Source: Pelobates cultripes
Taxonomy: Eukaryota > Chordata > Amphibia > Anura > Pelobatidae
Direction of reading: 5' to 3'
Length of the DNA stretch: 64,000 nt
NCBI GenBank assembly: GCA_933207985.1
Contig: OW240915.1
Coordinates: 118,820,753-118,884,752, forward strand
The position numbers and the translations under genes are program-made. This document shows positions 21,291 through 34,100 of this stretch, piece after piece. A model generated the notes under the pieces. The model was given only the letters and a program-made list of their open reading frames with translations, did not search any database and was not told where the DNA came from. Within the stretch, counting starts at the first letter, position 1; each line of letters starts with the position of its first letter.

Positions 21291-21375
21291 CTCCAAAGTC
21301 CCTACCGCCCACCTGGAATCCCAAAACGCCCACTAGTGGGCGGTAGGGACCAGGTTGACGACCCATGCTCTAAAG

Positions 21376-23437
21376 CATGTGAGTAGATTTTTTATTCCTT
21401 TTATTGTGATTTTATACTCCATATCTACGGTGTGCACTGTTGTGGTTTTATTTCTTTTCATGTATGTATTCACGGAGAGAGACCTGCTATACCTATATCC
21501 TAGAGTGGGCATCGTACCACTTCAAACGCTATTCCTGGAATCAATATTAGGGATTCATTACATGTGAGTGCATATTTTATCTATATACCTACCCCTGCTT
21601 TATAGCTCACAATACTATACTACTATTTTTATCAGATTTTTATATTCTTATGAGGATACCTTCCACAAGCTATGGCTATGTGAAGAATCTGTACTGCATT
21701 ATATCCTTAGGCGGGGATTATTCTGCCCAGGTGTTGGAGCTGAATTGAAGCTCCACAAAAGTGTGAGTGCATATTTTTACTTCACTAATACTCTACAAAG
21801 AAGTTTTAACATACTACACTATTAGTTCCTTCTGTTTCTTCTTTTTGTCATTGTATGTTTGAATAAGGCTGAATAAGAACAATACATGAAAACATAATTA
21901 TATAATGAATAACTGCTGAATATCTAGTATTTTAAAATGTTATATGGCCAGATAAGAGTAATATTAACAACTGCGTGACAGCGTGCGGCCGAATATGCTC
22001 AAATCCCAACATGCTGAGATAGCCAAATAATGGCCAATTGACCAATATAAAACACACTATGGTCAAAATGAGGCCAATTGTAGCCATGTTAATATATGAA
22101 AGTCCAATATCAATAAACACTATGGAGCCTGCTTAAAGCTTAATTATGATTCCCTATAATAATTAGCATATACAGGGATTGAATAATACCACATAATCTA
22201 CCATCATAGCTGAATGTGTAGTCCAAAATGTAAGGGTGCAGGCCGAACTTAAATTAGACTAACACCTGGGGTGGCCAAACGAAAGACGAACAGTCCAACA
22301 TACTACAAGGGTGTGCAGCTGAACACAGCACACATATCAGTGAAATGAAATGCGACCACGTTCAGTAAAGATATTAAAGATCCCCATTCATGCTCCCAGT
22401 GGTATAAAATAAAAAACAAATGTGCCCATACTAACACTGTGTCAAAGCAAGGTCTGTGACCCAATCAAAAAAAAAAAATCTTCATCCGGCGGGGCTCCGG
22501 AAGTTAGTAAAATGAGCACTGTACCCAAGCACAATCCTTTCAATAGCTGATCGTGTCAACCATAATTTGGTAGCCTAAGCACCATACCACTACAGCACAT
22601 TGTGTTGGTTATGGTGCCATCCCAGAGTAACAGAGTTATTCACTAAACACCAAAATGACCAAAATACAACTGCATTGGCAATTCACAGCTTTAGTAAAGC
22701 CAAATGCAGGATTAATTCAGTCCATCTTATTCTGTAAAAGTATTCAAAAATTCACTAGTATCTGCACTTCAATTCAAAGCATAGGATTTATCAATGATTA
22801 CATGGCACCAGACGGATAAACTAAATGCATCTGACAGGATGTAAATTCACAAATTATCGGTCTTTTGCTTTTTATAAGCACAAATTGCCCACTGGCAGCA
22901 CTAGGGACACCTCCAGTGGCAGTAACGTGCTTCCTGAGTCAATGCTACACAATGTGCAGCACTGATGTTCAGCGTCTCCACGCTCTGCATGGAGACACTG
23001 AACTTTCCCCGTAGAGGAGCATTGATTCAACCAGGAGATGCTGATTGGCCAGGGCGCTGTTTGGCTCCACTCTCTCCCTTGCCTCTGATGAGATCATGAG
23101 AATTGACAATTGGGAAAGCATTGGAGATCATCAATTCTGATTGTCAGCCAAGAAGGCAGATAGGGGGTGTGGGCCAGCGACGGCAGACCCGTGCAGCACT
23201 GGAATAAAGGTGAGTTTGAACAATTTTTAAGGTTGGTGGGGGGGAGAGGCCTAAACTGCATTTTTAAAACTAAAGTGTCAGGACTACATGTTTGTATTCC
23301 TGACCCTATAGTGGTGCTTTAACATTGAACTTGATTTTAAGTAAAAAAAATTTTGCTAAATGAATTGTACTCAGCTTCAAAACATTTGAATTCAGTTTCA
23401 AAAGTTTATTAATTATTTTTATTTTATATTTTTTTAG
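21376..23437. other. Intron-like sequence, nothing recognised
   Basis: No open frame of note and no repeat family I can name, apart from short non-autonomous-element-like pieces near 22880-23010 and 23270-23320. Probably the intron before the exon at 23438. Confidence 0.5.
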
Positions 23438-23572
23438 TAGTAAAAGAGGAGACCAGCCAAAATGAAACAGCAGAAGACTTGTCAAAGATTGGATCTGAGA
23501 GATCTCTTATTCTGGACAGACTTGCAAGTAACGTCGCCAAACGTAAGAGCTGTATGCCTCAGAAATTTGTTG
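23438..23572 (+). CDS. ikzf1: Ikaros family exon (ikzf1, penultimate coding exon)
   Basis: Ikaros is a nuclear zinc-finger transcription factor of lymphoid development. A pyrimidine-rich tract and AG precede the exon and GTAAGAG follows it. Read in phase 1, it encodes VKEET followed by [18 protein letters not shown] and [17 protein letters not shown]. This matches the IKZF1 linker between the N-terminal DNA-binding fingers and the C-terminal dimerisation fingers; from known sequences, Helios differs here (RPAVIEKLTGNMGKRKS) and Aiolos lacks much of the KEE...EDL part. The exon is symmetric (phase 1 in, phase 1 out; 135 or 132 bp). The acceptor is a tandem TAGTAG, so two in-frame starts (23438, 23441) are possible. 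No finger exons or last exon are visible here. IKZF3 is the main alternative. Confidence 0.85.
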
Positions 23573-24970
23573 GTAAGAGTTTGCAGCCTCTTAACATGTG
23601 TAGTGCAAGGGTCAGTTTTACTTTTTTAAATGGGTAGCAGAAGCATTAAAATTCTGATGAAAAGTATTGATTATAATTTATTCTTGATACATATCAATTA
23701 GGCCACCCTGCGACAGAAAATGCAGGTAAGAATGTAGGTTTCTAAAACTGCTTTATGAGTAGGGAGTTACTGATTGGCTTCAACTGGTGCTCTCATCCAG
23801 TCAGTGGCAGTTTAGGTTGCCTGATTGAAGAATCTGAGAGCAAGGGAAGGAAAGTGGCAGAACTACACAGCATTGGAAAGAAGACTTTGGAACTAAGTCG
23901 TTATTACATTTTTAACCCCTAAAAGTAAGCCAGTGCCATGGACCTTCTGTTATCATAACAATTTCATTCAGATGAAGATATTATTGTGCCTGGGGGGTCC
24001 CTTCAATGAATTGGTTTCAGTCTTTCTGAAAAACAGGAATGTTTATACTTTGCCCTAAGCATGTTAAACATAAATATATTTATTTTTTAAGGTTAAAGCT
24101 CACTTTTAATCTTACCATTTCAATGACCTGGATAGAGTGGTGGGTTGATAGTATGTTTGGCACTAAACTTAAGTAATTATTTTACTATTTTCTTTTTCCC
24201 ATGACATTTAAATCGTGACTCTCTGCGTGCTTAGTGAAAACTATAAATGACCACAAGATAACTGTATTTTCTCATGAAAGTGAATGCAAAAGCAATGGAA
24301 ATAAACAGCCCAATGGAAATGAATGAATACAACCACAAGTCTGATTTCTTTTAGTTATCGTTCTAGTAAATGTACAGCACAATGGACTTCTCATCATGCC
24401 AAGATGAGTGTGAGCCCCTTAAACAATCCACTAAACAGGGGTGGCTTGACTAATACCCTATTCCACCATGCACAATTAAATGGTGGTTAAGTAAAACTGG
24501 AGAAGAACTGGAGAATCCCCACTCTCCTTTCTGCCATACCATTTACTACGGTATGGTAGGTTAATAAGATATATGGTGAGCTACAGAGTCCCCAAGACAC
24601 CTAATCCACTGATGACAAGATTGATACATGGTCCTCTGGTCTCTCTATTCACTAGGAGTATAAACATTTAAAACTCTCATACATTTGATTCTAACACATC
24701 CAAGGGTCCACAAGCACTTGGTTACAAAACTCACTTGTCCGCTAACTTCTCACTCCATATATATATATATATATATATAATTCATAACCCATTCCCCCCC
24801 TACCACTGAAGATATAATTTTATGAAGTGGAGTGGAACAATATATAATCTTTAAATAAAGGAAAAAAACACGTTAAAAGTCATAATTTCAATACATAGTA
24901 TTATTGTAAAGCCCTTGAAGAAACAGGGAAAAAGAAAAGAGCTTGCATTTTTTGTTTGTTTTATGTATTC
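23573..24970 (+). other. Intron after the Ikaros exon, no gene
   Basis: Begins with the donor GTAAGAG. It holds an (AT)n run near 24760-24778 and otherwise nothing I recognise. Confidence 0.6.
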
Positions 24971-25589
24971 ATTTAGAGCAGGGGTTCCCAACCCATGGTA
25001 CGCATACCCCCAGGGGTAAAATTCAGTGCCCCAGGGGGTACGCAAAATAATTTTGATAATGGCGGCCTCACGGGTTGGAAACCCGGCCATCGGGTAAACC
25101 GGGCAAATGCCCAGTGTGCAGCGATGGCCATGGGCCGACAGGGGAGATCACAGGATCTCCCCTGCCAGCCCTAGCTGGGCCAGCGCTATCCGAGCGCCAG
25201 CGCTATCCGAGCGCCAGCCCTGCTGTGTGCCTTCATGGGCCGGTGGGGAGATCAAAGGTCTCCCTCACTGACCCACAGGCACTGACAGGTGGCATGCAGG
25301 AGAGGTAACGAGGAGCCAAGAGGAGGAAGGTCCCCCCGCGAGTTCAGCAATTCTGAGCATTGCTGAGGGTTACCATGGCAATGCTCCGAGAATCTCGCGA
25401 GTTCAGGACTGAACTCTGCCTGCAGGCAAAGTAGTACAGCTCATCTTCACCGGACCACCAGGGCAATGTCCCCTCTCACTGGAGGAAAAGGTAAGAAGAG
25501 GGCAGAGGGGACATACCGTTTATTTATAACTTGTTTTTTGTTTTTTTAAATAGTAATTTTTTTTAATGAATTACTCCCATTGCCCCTCC

Positions 25590-27005
25590 AATATATAGAC
25601 CCCCCCAACACACACACACAATACCCATCACCCACACACTGCAACCCTCACACTGACACAGCACCCCTCACACACACAAACACAGCACCCCTTACACACA
25701 CACAGCACTCCTCACACACACACACACACACGCACACAGAGAGCACCCTTCATACACACACGCACACACAGCACCCCTCATACACACATGCACACAGCAC
25801 CTCCCATACACACACACACACAGCACTCCTCACACACACACAGCACTCCTCACACATAAACACACACACAGCACCTCTCATACACACCCACATTACCTCT
25901 CATACACACACACACAGCACCCCTCATACACACACACACACACACAGAGAGAGCACCCGTCACACACAGCACCCATCACAGACAGTACCCCTCACAGACA
26001 GCACATTATCTGTGCCAGTGTGTGTATCTCTGTGTATCTGCATGTGTGTGTTAATGTGTGTATCTGTATGTCAGGGCGTGTATGCTTAAGTGTGTCATTG
26101 TATGTATCTATGTGTCTGTGTATCTGCACGTGTGTCAGGATAAGTATCTTTACATGAGGATGTGTGTCAGTGTCTGTATGTGTGTCAGGGTACGTATCCT
26201 TAAGTGTCAGTGTGTGTATATGTGTCTTTGTATCTGCATGTTTGTCAGTATATGTATCTACATGTGTGTCTGTGCATGTGCATCTCTGTCAGGGTGTGCA
26301 TCTGTGTGTTAAGTGTGTCAGTGTATGTATCTATGTGTCTTTGTATCTGCATGTGTGTAAATGCATGTATCTGTCTCAGGGTATGTATCTGTGCTTGAGG
26401 ATGTGTGTCAGTGTCTGTATCTGTATGTGTGTCAGGGTATGTATCCTTAAGTGTATCAGTGTATGTATATGTACATCTGTGTGTCAGGGTGTGTATCCTT
26501 AAGTGTGTCAATGTGTGTATCTGCATGTCAGGGTGTGCATCTATGTGTCTTTGTATCTGCATGTGTGTCAATGTGTGTATCTGTGTCTTATGGTATGCAT
26601 CTGTGTGAGGATGTATGTCAGTGTATGTATCTGTGTATCCTTAAGTGTATCAGTGTATGTATATATGAGTATCTGCATGTTTGTCAGGGTGTGCATCTGT
26701 GTGTATCTGTGTGTGTATCTGCATGTGTGTCAAGGTCTGTATCTGTGTGTCAGAGTGTCTGTGTTTCAGGGTGTGTATTTGTAAGTGTCAGGGTATGTAT
26801 CTGTGTGTCTGACACGCAGATACATACATACACACAGATACATACCCTGACACACATACAAATACACACCCTGAAACACAGACACTCTGACACACAGATA
26901 CATACCTTGACACACATGCAGATACACACACAGATACATACACTGACACACATACAGACACGTACCCTGACACACACACTGAAAAACAGATACACAGACA
27001 ATGTA
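25590..27005. repeat. CA-rich then GT-rich decayed microsatellite with inversion
   Basis: A (CA)n-derived block (25600-26000) with recurring 'cacagcacccctca' gives way to 'tgtgtgtatctgtatgtgtg'-type units (26010-26810). At 26806-26830 the strand bias flips and the complement follows ('cagatacatacatacacaca') to about 26995. Long open frames here in several phases are artefacts of the repeat. Confidence 0.9.
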
Positions 27006-27655
27006 ATAGAGCAGCAGGAAATGCTAGCAGAATGCTTGGTTGTATAGGGAGAGGTATTAGCAGTAGAAAGAGGGAAGTGCTCATGCCATTGTACAGAACA
27101 CTGGTGAGACCTCACTTGGAATATTGTACACAGTACTGGAGACCGTATCTTCAGAAGGATATTGATACCTTAGAGAGGGTTCAGAGAAGGGCTACTAAAC
27201 TGGTTCATGGATTGCGGGATAAAACTTACCAGGAAAGGTTAAAGGATCTTAACATGTATAGCTTGGAGGAAAGACGAGACAGGGGGGATATGATAGAAAC
27301 ATTTAAATATATAAAGGGAATCAACACAGTAAAGGAGGAGACTATATTTAAAAGAAGAAAAACTACCACAACAAGAGGACATAGTCTTAAATTAGAGGGA
27401 CAAAGGTTTAAAAATAATATCAGGAAGTATTACTTTACTGAGAGGGTAGTGGATGCATGGAATAGCCTTCCAGCTGAGGTGGTAGAGGTTAACACAGTAA
27501 AGGAGTTTAAGCATGCGTGGGATAGGCATAAGGCTATCCTAACTATAAGATAAGGCCAGGGACTAATGAAAGTATTTAGAAAATTGGGCAGACTAGATGG
27601 GCCGAATGGTTCTTATCTGCCGTCACATTCTATGTTTCTATGTTTCTATATCGAG
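27006..27655 (+). pseudogene. CR1-like LINE, reverse transcriptase C-terminus and 3' end
   Basis: An open frame 27032-27553 encodes the C-terminal part of a CR1-like ORF2, with [17 protein letters not shown] near residue 20 and [14 protein letters not shown], ending NTVKEFKHAWDRHKAILTIR. The short 3' UTR ends in 'ttctatgtttctatgtttct', the octamer-type tail repeat typical of CR1. The copy is 5'-truncated, so no catalytic YADD motif is present. Confidence 0.85.
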
Positions 27656-29288
27656 GTGGAGTAAAACAAACAATGGTAACATAAGGAAGGATAATTTATA
27701 TTGATTAATATTAAGTAATGGTATACATTAAGAATGCCTTGGATATAAGAGTTTAGAGATCCAAGAGGAATTGAATTGAAGTTTAGTTAAGAGTATAGTA
27801 CACATTATATTTGACCTAAGTCTATAAACGTATGGACTAGGGAGAAAAGGTTTCTGGATATGACGGTATCCAGTGAATTGAATACGTTGTTATGATTTCC
27901 CTGAGTTTGTTAGACACAGACTAGGAATAAGAGTTTCTGGGCAGTATGACCCCAAGTTTATTTTATTTTAATTTAGTCAGTTGAAGTGTACTAAGGAATA
28001 CAGATTGGTCAGAACATTAGGACAATCCTGCTTTTAAGATGTACTACATTAATAAGTCATCACAATTAAGGTCTAATTAAGAGAGTGATGATAATGAATT
28101 TAAATTATTCTTTCCAAGTTCTTTTAAAGTAAACTGTTTCTGTTGAATGAAAAGTTTACTACAAGGTGGAATTTTAGTCAAAATTATAATTATGTAAACA
28201 AAAACAAATCTATGATAGAAAGATTTCTGGGTGGAGAATTTTTAGAACAAAAAGTATTGTCAACACCATGAACATTATTTGAAGAATAATTATAAAACGT
28301 CATGGTTGACAACAACACAACCTTTGAAGGTTTGCAAACTATTATGAGTCTTGTAAGTAGTGTTGATATATTTCAGTTAGTGAGAGCCTACTGAATATAC
28401 AAATTAAATACTATGATTGTAAAGTATTGATACAATCATCACTAGGTGGTTTTAATGGTATAGGGATGTAATTCATGAATACAAATGACCTAAAGATTTT
28501 AAGGTTGCTAGAAACGATATGATTCATGGAAATATAATTGGACAGGATATTATAGTAATACGTGTATTAGTACTTTAGTAATATCAGGTATTGAGAATGA
28601 AAATACTTTGTTATATGTGTCTTTATTAGGAATATGATGGTGATACACAGTTATTATCTAGAAAGTTATCATCTTGATTTTGTTATCTACAAAGACATGA
28701 CTGTACCAGAGCAGGTAGATCTTTCTGATTGCTTTACATTGTTTATTGGATCAACACTTGTAAATATTTTATTTTATTCATTTATTATTGTTATATATAT
28801 ATATGTACATATTATGTTCAAGTAGTTATGATGTAACATGGATATGGATATCAATACATAGCTGAAACAGAGGGAGTTTGAAGTAAAGTAAGCAGTATGA
28901 GAGATATAAACCTTCCAAGAACTCTCATATAATAGAAAGTTGTGACTACATCTTGTTCTATGCTCAATGACTGTGATACGAGTGATATATGAATGGACAG
29001 GTTAGTGAAATTGTGTTATGGTTTTAGAACAAACCATAAACAGAGGGAATGTAGAATACTGCATATTCTATGTTTCTATTGATTATATATGGGTGTGTGG
29101 ATTGACATAAGTAACAGATAGTCTAAGTCACATGGCTTTCTTTGTATGTGAGCTCTGGAATGTAAGTTGGGGGTTTTGTCCTTATATTGCTAGAGTTATG
29201 ACATCATTATGGTTATATCTTTATAGTAACTGAATACGAGGTCTCTCTCTCTCTCTTGGCTCTTGGCTCTCTTTCCTGTACAAGATGT
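27656..29288. other. No gene; possible LTR sequence split by the next hAT
   Basis: AT-rich sequence without frames. The part that meets the hAT at 29297 continues beyond it at 33487 to about 33690, where an AATAAA lies near 33575. This may be an LTR remnant; I could not place its ends. Confidence 0.35.
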
Positions 29289-29296
29289 AACTCTCC

Positions 29297-32200
29297 CAGG
29301 GGCGGACTGACCACTCGGGCATATCGGCCATGGACTGAGGGCCCGAGGCAGTCAGGGGCCCGGCAGCACAGCCTTGTTCCAGCTGGAGAGATCAGAGATC
29401 TCTCCAACTGGAACAGCAAAATAATAAAATAAAACTATTTAATCAATAGGTTGTGGGGCCCCTGATGCAGCGCGGGGCCCCCACAACCTACCGCTCTGCT
29501 AGTCACACCCCCAACCCCCACAATGAGACCTGGCAGCTTCACCTCCTCTCTGCCAGGTCTCCTGCTTCCTCTCCCATGCGGCTCTGTGTGATGGGAGAGG
29601 CGGGGCCAGGAAGTGACCTCACTTCCTGTTTACTCCTCTCACACAGAGCCCAGGAGGGGAACGGGAGAGGAAGCAGACAGACAGGTAGGCACTAATCACC
29701 CCCTGTCACTAGTCACCCCCCCTCATTGTCACCAGTCACCCCCTTCATTGTCACCAGTCACCCCCCCACTGTCACTAGTCACCCCCCACTGTCACTAGTC
29801 AGTCACCCCCCCCACTGTCACCAGTCACCCCCACTGTCACCAGTCACCTGTCACTAGTCAGCCCCCACTGTCACTAGTCAGCCCCACCTGTCACTAGTCA
29901 GCCCCCACACTGTCACTAGTCACCCCCCCCCCTCACTGTCACTAGTCACCCCCACACTGTCACCAGTCACCCCCACTGTGACCAGTCAGCCCCCACTGTC
30001 ACTAGTCACCCCCACTGTCACTAGTCACCCCCCACTGTCACCAGTCACCCCCTCATTGTCACCAGTCACCCCCCACTGTCACCAGTCAGCCCCTGTCACC
30101 AGTCACCCCCCCCTCCTGTCACTAGTCACCCCCCCTCACTGTCACTAGTCTCACCCCCCTCACTGTCACTAGTCACCCCCCCACTGTCACTAGTCACCCC
30201 TCCTCACTGTGTCACTAGTCACCTCCCCTCACTGTCACCAGTCACCTCCTCCTCACTGTGTCACTAGTCACCCCCCCACTGTCACTAGTCACCCCCCACT
30301 GTCACTAGTCACTCCCTCACTGTCACTAGTCACCCCCTCACTGTCACTAGTCACCCCCCCACTGTCACTAGTCACCCCCACTGTCACCAGTCACCCCCCA
30401 TTGTCACCAGTCACCCCCCACTGTCACCAGTCAGCCCCTGTCACCAGTCACCCCCCTCACTGTCACTAGTCACCCCTCACTGTCACTGTCTCACCCCCTC
30501 TGTCACTAGTCACCCCCCCACTGTCACTAGTCACCCCTCCTCACTGTGTCACTAGTCACCTCCCCTCACTGTCACCAGTCACCTCCTCCTCACTGTGTCA
30601 CTAGTCACCCCCCCACTGTCACTAGTCACCCCCCACTGTCACTAGTCACTCCCCTCACTGTCACTAGTCACCCCCCCCCACTGTCACTAGTCACCCCTTA
30701 CCTCACTCACTTTCACACCTTCCCTCACTCACTCTGTCACCCCTTCCCTCCCTCACTTTGTCGCTAGTCACCCCTTCCCTCCCTCACTTTGTCACTAGTC
30801 TCCCCCTCCCTCACTCTGTCACTAGTCACCCACTCACTCTAGTGACAGAGTGAGGGAGAGGGTGACTAGTGACAGAGGGAGGGAGTGACTAGTGACAGAG
30901 GGAGGGATGGGGTGACACAGTGACAGAGGGAGGGGGTGACTGGTGACAGAGTGAGGGAGGGGATGACTAGTGACAGAGTTAGGAAGGGAGTGACTAGTGA
31001 CAGAGTGGGAGGGAGTGACTAGTGACAGAGGGAGGGATGGGGTGACTAGTGACATCACCATCTCCCTCCCTCTGTCACTAGTCACCCCCTCCCTCATTCT
31101 GTCACTAGTCACCCCCTCCCTCACTAGTCACCCCCCCTCACTCTGTCACTGGTCACCCATTCCCTCCCTCACTCTGTCACTAATCATCCCCTCACTCTGT
31201 CACTAGTCACCCTCTCCCTCACTCTGTCACTAATCATCCCCTCACTCTGTCACTAGTCACCCTCTCCCTCACTCTGTCACTACTCACACCCTCCCTTACT
31301 CTGTCACTGGAGTGAGGGGATGACTGGTGACAGAGTGAGAGAAGGGGCGACTAGTGGCAGAGTGAGGGAAGGAAGGGGTGACTGGTGACAGAGTGAGCAG
31401 ATGACTGGTGACAGTGAGAGAGGGGGATGACTAGTGACAAATTGAGTTAGGGGGTGACTAGTGACAGAGTAAGGGACAAAGGGGGTGACTAGTGACAGGA
31501 GGAGGGATTGAGTAGTGACAGAGGGAGGTGGTGACTAGTGACAGAGTGAGGGAGGTGGTGACTAGTGACAGTCACCACCTCCCTCACTCTGTCACTAGTC
31601 ACCCCTTCCCTCACTCTGTCACTAGTCACCCCCTCACTCTAGTGACAATGAGGGAGGGGGTGACTAGTGACAGAGTGAGGGAGGGAAGTGGTGACTAGTG
31701 ACAAAGTGAGGAAGGGGTGACTAGTGACAGAGGGAGGGGTGACTAGGGATAGAGTGAGGGAGGTGGTGACTAGTGACAGTCACCACCTCCCTTACTCTGT
31801 CACTAGTCACCACCTCCCTCACTCTGTCACTGTGTCACCCCCTCCTTCTGTCACTGGTCACCCACTCCCTCCCTCACTCTGTCACCAGTCACCCCTTCCT
31901 TCCCTCTGTCACTAGTCACCCCTTCCTTCACTCTGTCACCCCCTCACTCTGTCACCCCCTCACTCTGTCACTAGTCACCCCCTCACTCTAGTGACAGAGT
32001 GAGGGAGGGGGTGTGACTAGTGACAGAGAGAGGGAGGGGGTGACTAGTGACAGTGAGGAAGGGTGTGACTAGTGACAGTGAGGAAGGGTGTGACTAGTGA
32101 CAGAGTGAGGGAGGGTGTGACTAGTGACAGAGAGAGGGAGGGGTGACTAGTGACAGAGTGAGGGAGACTAGTGACAGTCACCACCTCCTTCACTCTGTCA

Positions 32201-33478
32201 CTAGTCACCCCCTCCCTCACTCTGTCACTGTGTCACCCCCTTCCTCACTCTGTCACTAGTCACCCTCTCTCTCACTCTGTCACTAGTCACCCCCTCCCTC
32301 AGTGAGGGGGTGACAGGTGACAGAGTGAGGGGGTGAGAGGGGATGACTGGTGACAGAGTGAGGGAGGGGGTGACTAGTGACAGAAGGAGGGAGGGAGTAG
32401 TGACAGAGGGAGGTGGTGACGAGTGACAGAGTGAGGGAGGTGGTGACTAGTGACAGTCACCACCTCCCTCACTCTGTCACTAGTCAGCTCTTCCTTCCCT
32501 CACTCTGCCACTAGTCACCCCTTCCCTCACTCTGTCACTAGTCACCCCCTCACTCTAGTGACAGAGTGAGGGAGTGACAGAGTGAGAGAGGGAGTGACTA
32601 GTGACAGAGTGAGGGGGTGACTGTCACTAGTCACCCCCTCTCTCACTCTGTCATTAGTCACCTCCTCTCTCACTCTGTCACCAGTCATCCCTTCCTTCCC
32701 TCACTCTGCCACTAGTCATCCCTTCCCTCACTCTGTCACCAGTCACCCCTTCCTTCACAGTGACAGAGTTAGGGAGGGAGTGACTAGTGACAGAGAGAGG
32801 GATGGGGTGACTAGTGAGAGAGGGATGGGGTGACTAGTGACACAGTGAGGGAGGGGGTGACAGAGTAAGGGGGTGACTAGTGACAGAGTGAGGGAGCGGG
32901 TGACACAGTGACAGAGAGAGGGATGGGGTGACACCAGTCATCCCCTCACTCTGTCACTAGTCACCATTTCCCTCCCTCACTTTGCCACTAGTCATCTCTT
33001 CCCTCCCTCACTCTGCCACTAGTCACCCATTCCCTCACTCTGTCACTAGTCACCCCCTCTCCCTCCCTCTGTCACTAGTCACCCACCCCCTCACTAAGTC
33101 ACCCACTCCCTCACTCTGTCACCAGTCACCCCCACTCACTGTGTCTCCCCCTCACTCTGCCACCACTCAACCCCTCCCTCCCTCACTCTGCCACCAGGTA
33201 CCCCCTCACTCTGCCACCTGTCACAACCTCCCACACTCTTCCACCTGTCACCTTCTCCCTCACACACTCTGTCACCTGTCACATATGCATTCACACAGAC
33301 ACGGTATACAAAAAAGCACATGTAGTCATCCAGACATGCACAAGTGCATTCACACAGACTCAAATACAAACATGCATTGATACACAGGTCTTCACAATAC
33401 ACACATCCAAAGGAATGCCGTATTATGAATTATATTTAATTTTGCCCGGGGGCCCCAAAGGCTCTCAGTCCGCCCCTG
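29297..33478. mobile_element. Non-autonomous hAT element, 4,182 bp, with 8-bp duplications
   Basis: The ends CAGGGGCGGACTGACC and inverted CAGGGGCGGACTGAGAGCC are flanked by AACTCTCC at 29289-29296 and 33479-33486, a perfect 8-bp target duplication. Inside each end is a 'gggcccg' subterminal block. There is no transposase; almost the whole interior is a minisatellite. The truncated element at 63511 has the same terminus. Confidence 0.92.
29690..33290. repeat. 3.6-kb 'tgtcactagtcaccccc' minisatellite in alternating orientation
   Basis: Units of about 20-30 bases combine 'ctgtcactagtcaccccc' with variable pyrimidine stretches. From 29700 to 30838 nearly all copies have one orientation; from 30839 on, blocks of the complement ('gtgactagtgacagagtgag') alternate with the original, with about ten switches up to 32940. 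Each switch makes a perfect short hairpin. It ends with a CA-rich tail near 33280-33400. Confidence 0.95.
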
Positions 33479-33749
33479 AACTCTCCCATCAGGAGTCCAG
33501 CAATTACCATCTGCTGTTGAATGTCCATTATCCTGTAACATCATTTGTTGTTTTATTATGTATCAGTAACTAAGAATAAACCTGAAGAAACCGTAAGTCA
33601 GATTGCGTATTAGTACTTTTCATTAATATAGACATATATTATTGTGGCGAACATTTGGCCCAAGACTATATATACAAAAGACGTATAAATCAATCAACTG
33701 AAGAGAAGAAATAATTAATAAGATTTAACATCGATCGATCCAATCAGAT

Positions 33750-34100
33750 TTTACAGTATCTGTGTTCCTATATGTGTGTCAGTGTGTGTATCTGTATGTT
33801 TTTGTGAGTCTGTATGAATGTCAGTGTTTTTATCTGTATGTTTGTGCATCATTGTGTCTGTACATCTGTACCTGTATGTATGTCAGTGTGTGTATCTGTA
33901 TGTGTGTCAGTGTTTGCATATGAGTATCTGCAGGTGTCTGTGTGTGTGTCTGTATCTATGTGTGTCAGTGTTTGTGTGTGTCTGCATGTGTGACAGTTTG
34001 TGTGTCTGGGTCGGAGGAGAAGCAGGGAGAGCCTGGGGCGGGGGAGAAGCAGGGAGAGCCTTGGGCGGAGGAGAAGCAGGGAGAGCCTGGGGCAGAGAAA
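33750..34100. repeat. GT-rich microsatellite and a 27-bp minisatellite
   Basis: Units like 'tgtgtatctgtatgtgtgtc' (33770-34000) repeat the motif seen at 26010-26810 and are followed by about four copies of 'ggagaagcagggagagcct' plus spacer (34012-34095). Confidence 0.9.

Larger units (their letters stand above)
17880..21367 (-). mobile_element. Autonomous-looking hAT element, 3,488 bp, with 8-bp duplications
   Basis: The ends are CAGTGGTAGTCAACC and the inverted CATGGGTCGTCAACC. CTCTAAAG flanks both sides (17872-17879 and 21368-21375), a perfect 8-bp target duplication as hAT elements make. The 'accgcccac(c/t)' block just inside both ends is a subterminal repeat in inverted orientation. Between lie one long transposase frame on the minus strand and, upstream of it, a 103-bp tandem array and a CpG-rich block (21109-21290). 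Confidence 0.95.

Noticed and set aside
23703..23725. Possible 24-bp micro-exon 'gccaccctgcgacagaaaat...' between AG and GTAAGA
   Set aside because: In phase after the Ikaros exon, but too short, with a weak pyrimidine tract and no match to known Ikaros protein.
25580..26089. Open frames of 100-200 codons rich in His/Thr or Cys/Val over the CA/GT arrays (25580-27110, 33818-34135, 41390-41776)
   Set aside because: They occur in several phases and on both strands because the repeats lack stops. Composition follows the microsatellite, not a protein family.
29697..33380. Ser/Pro/Thr-rich open frames over the 'tgtcactagtcaccccc' array
   Set aside because: Artefact of the minisatellite; no start context, splice sites or conserved domain.
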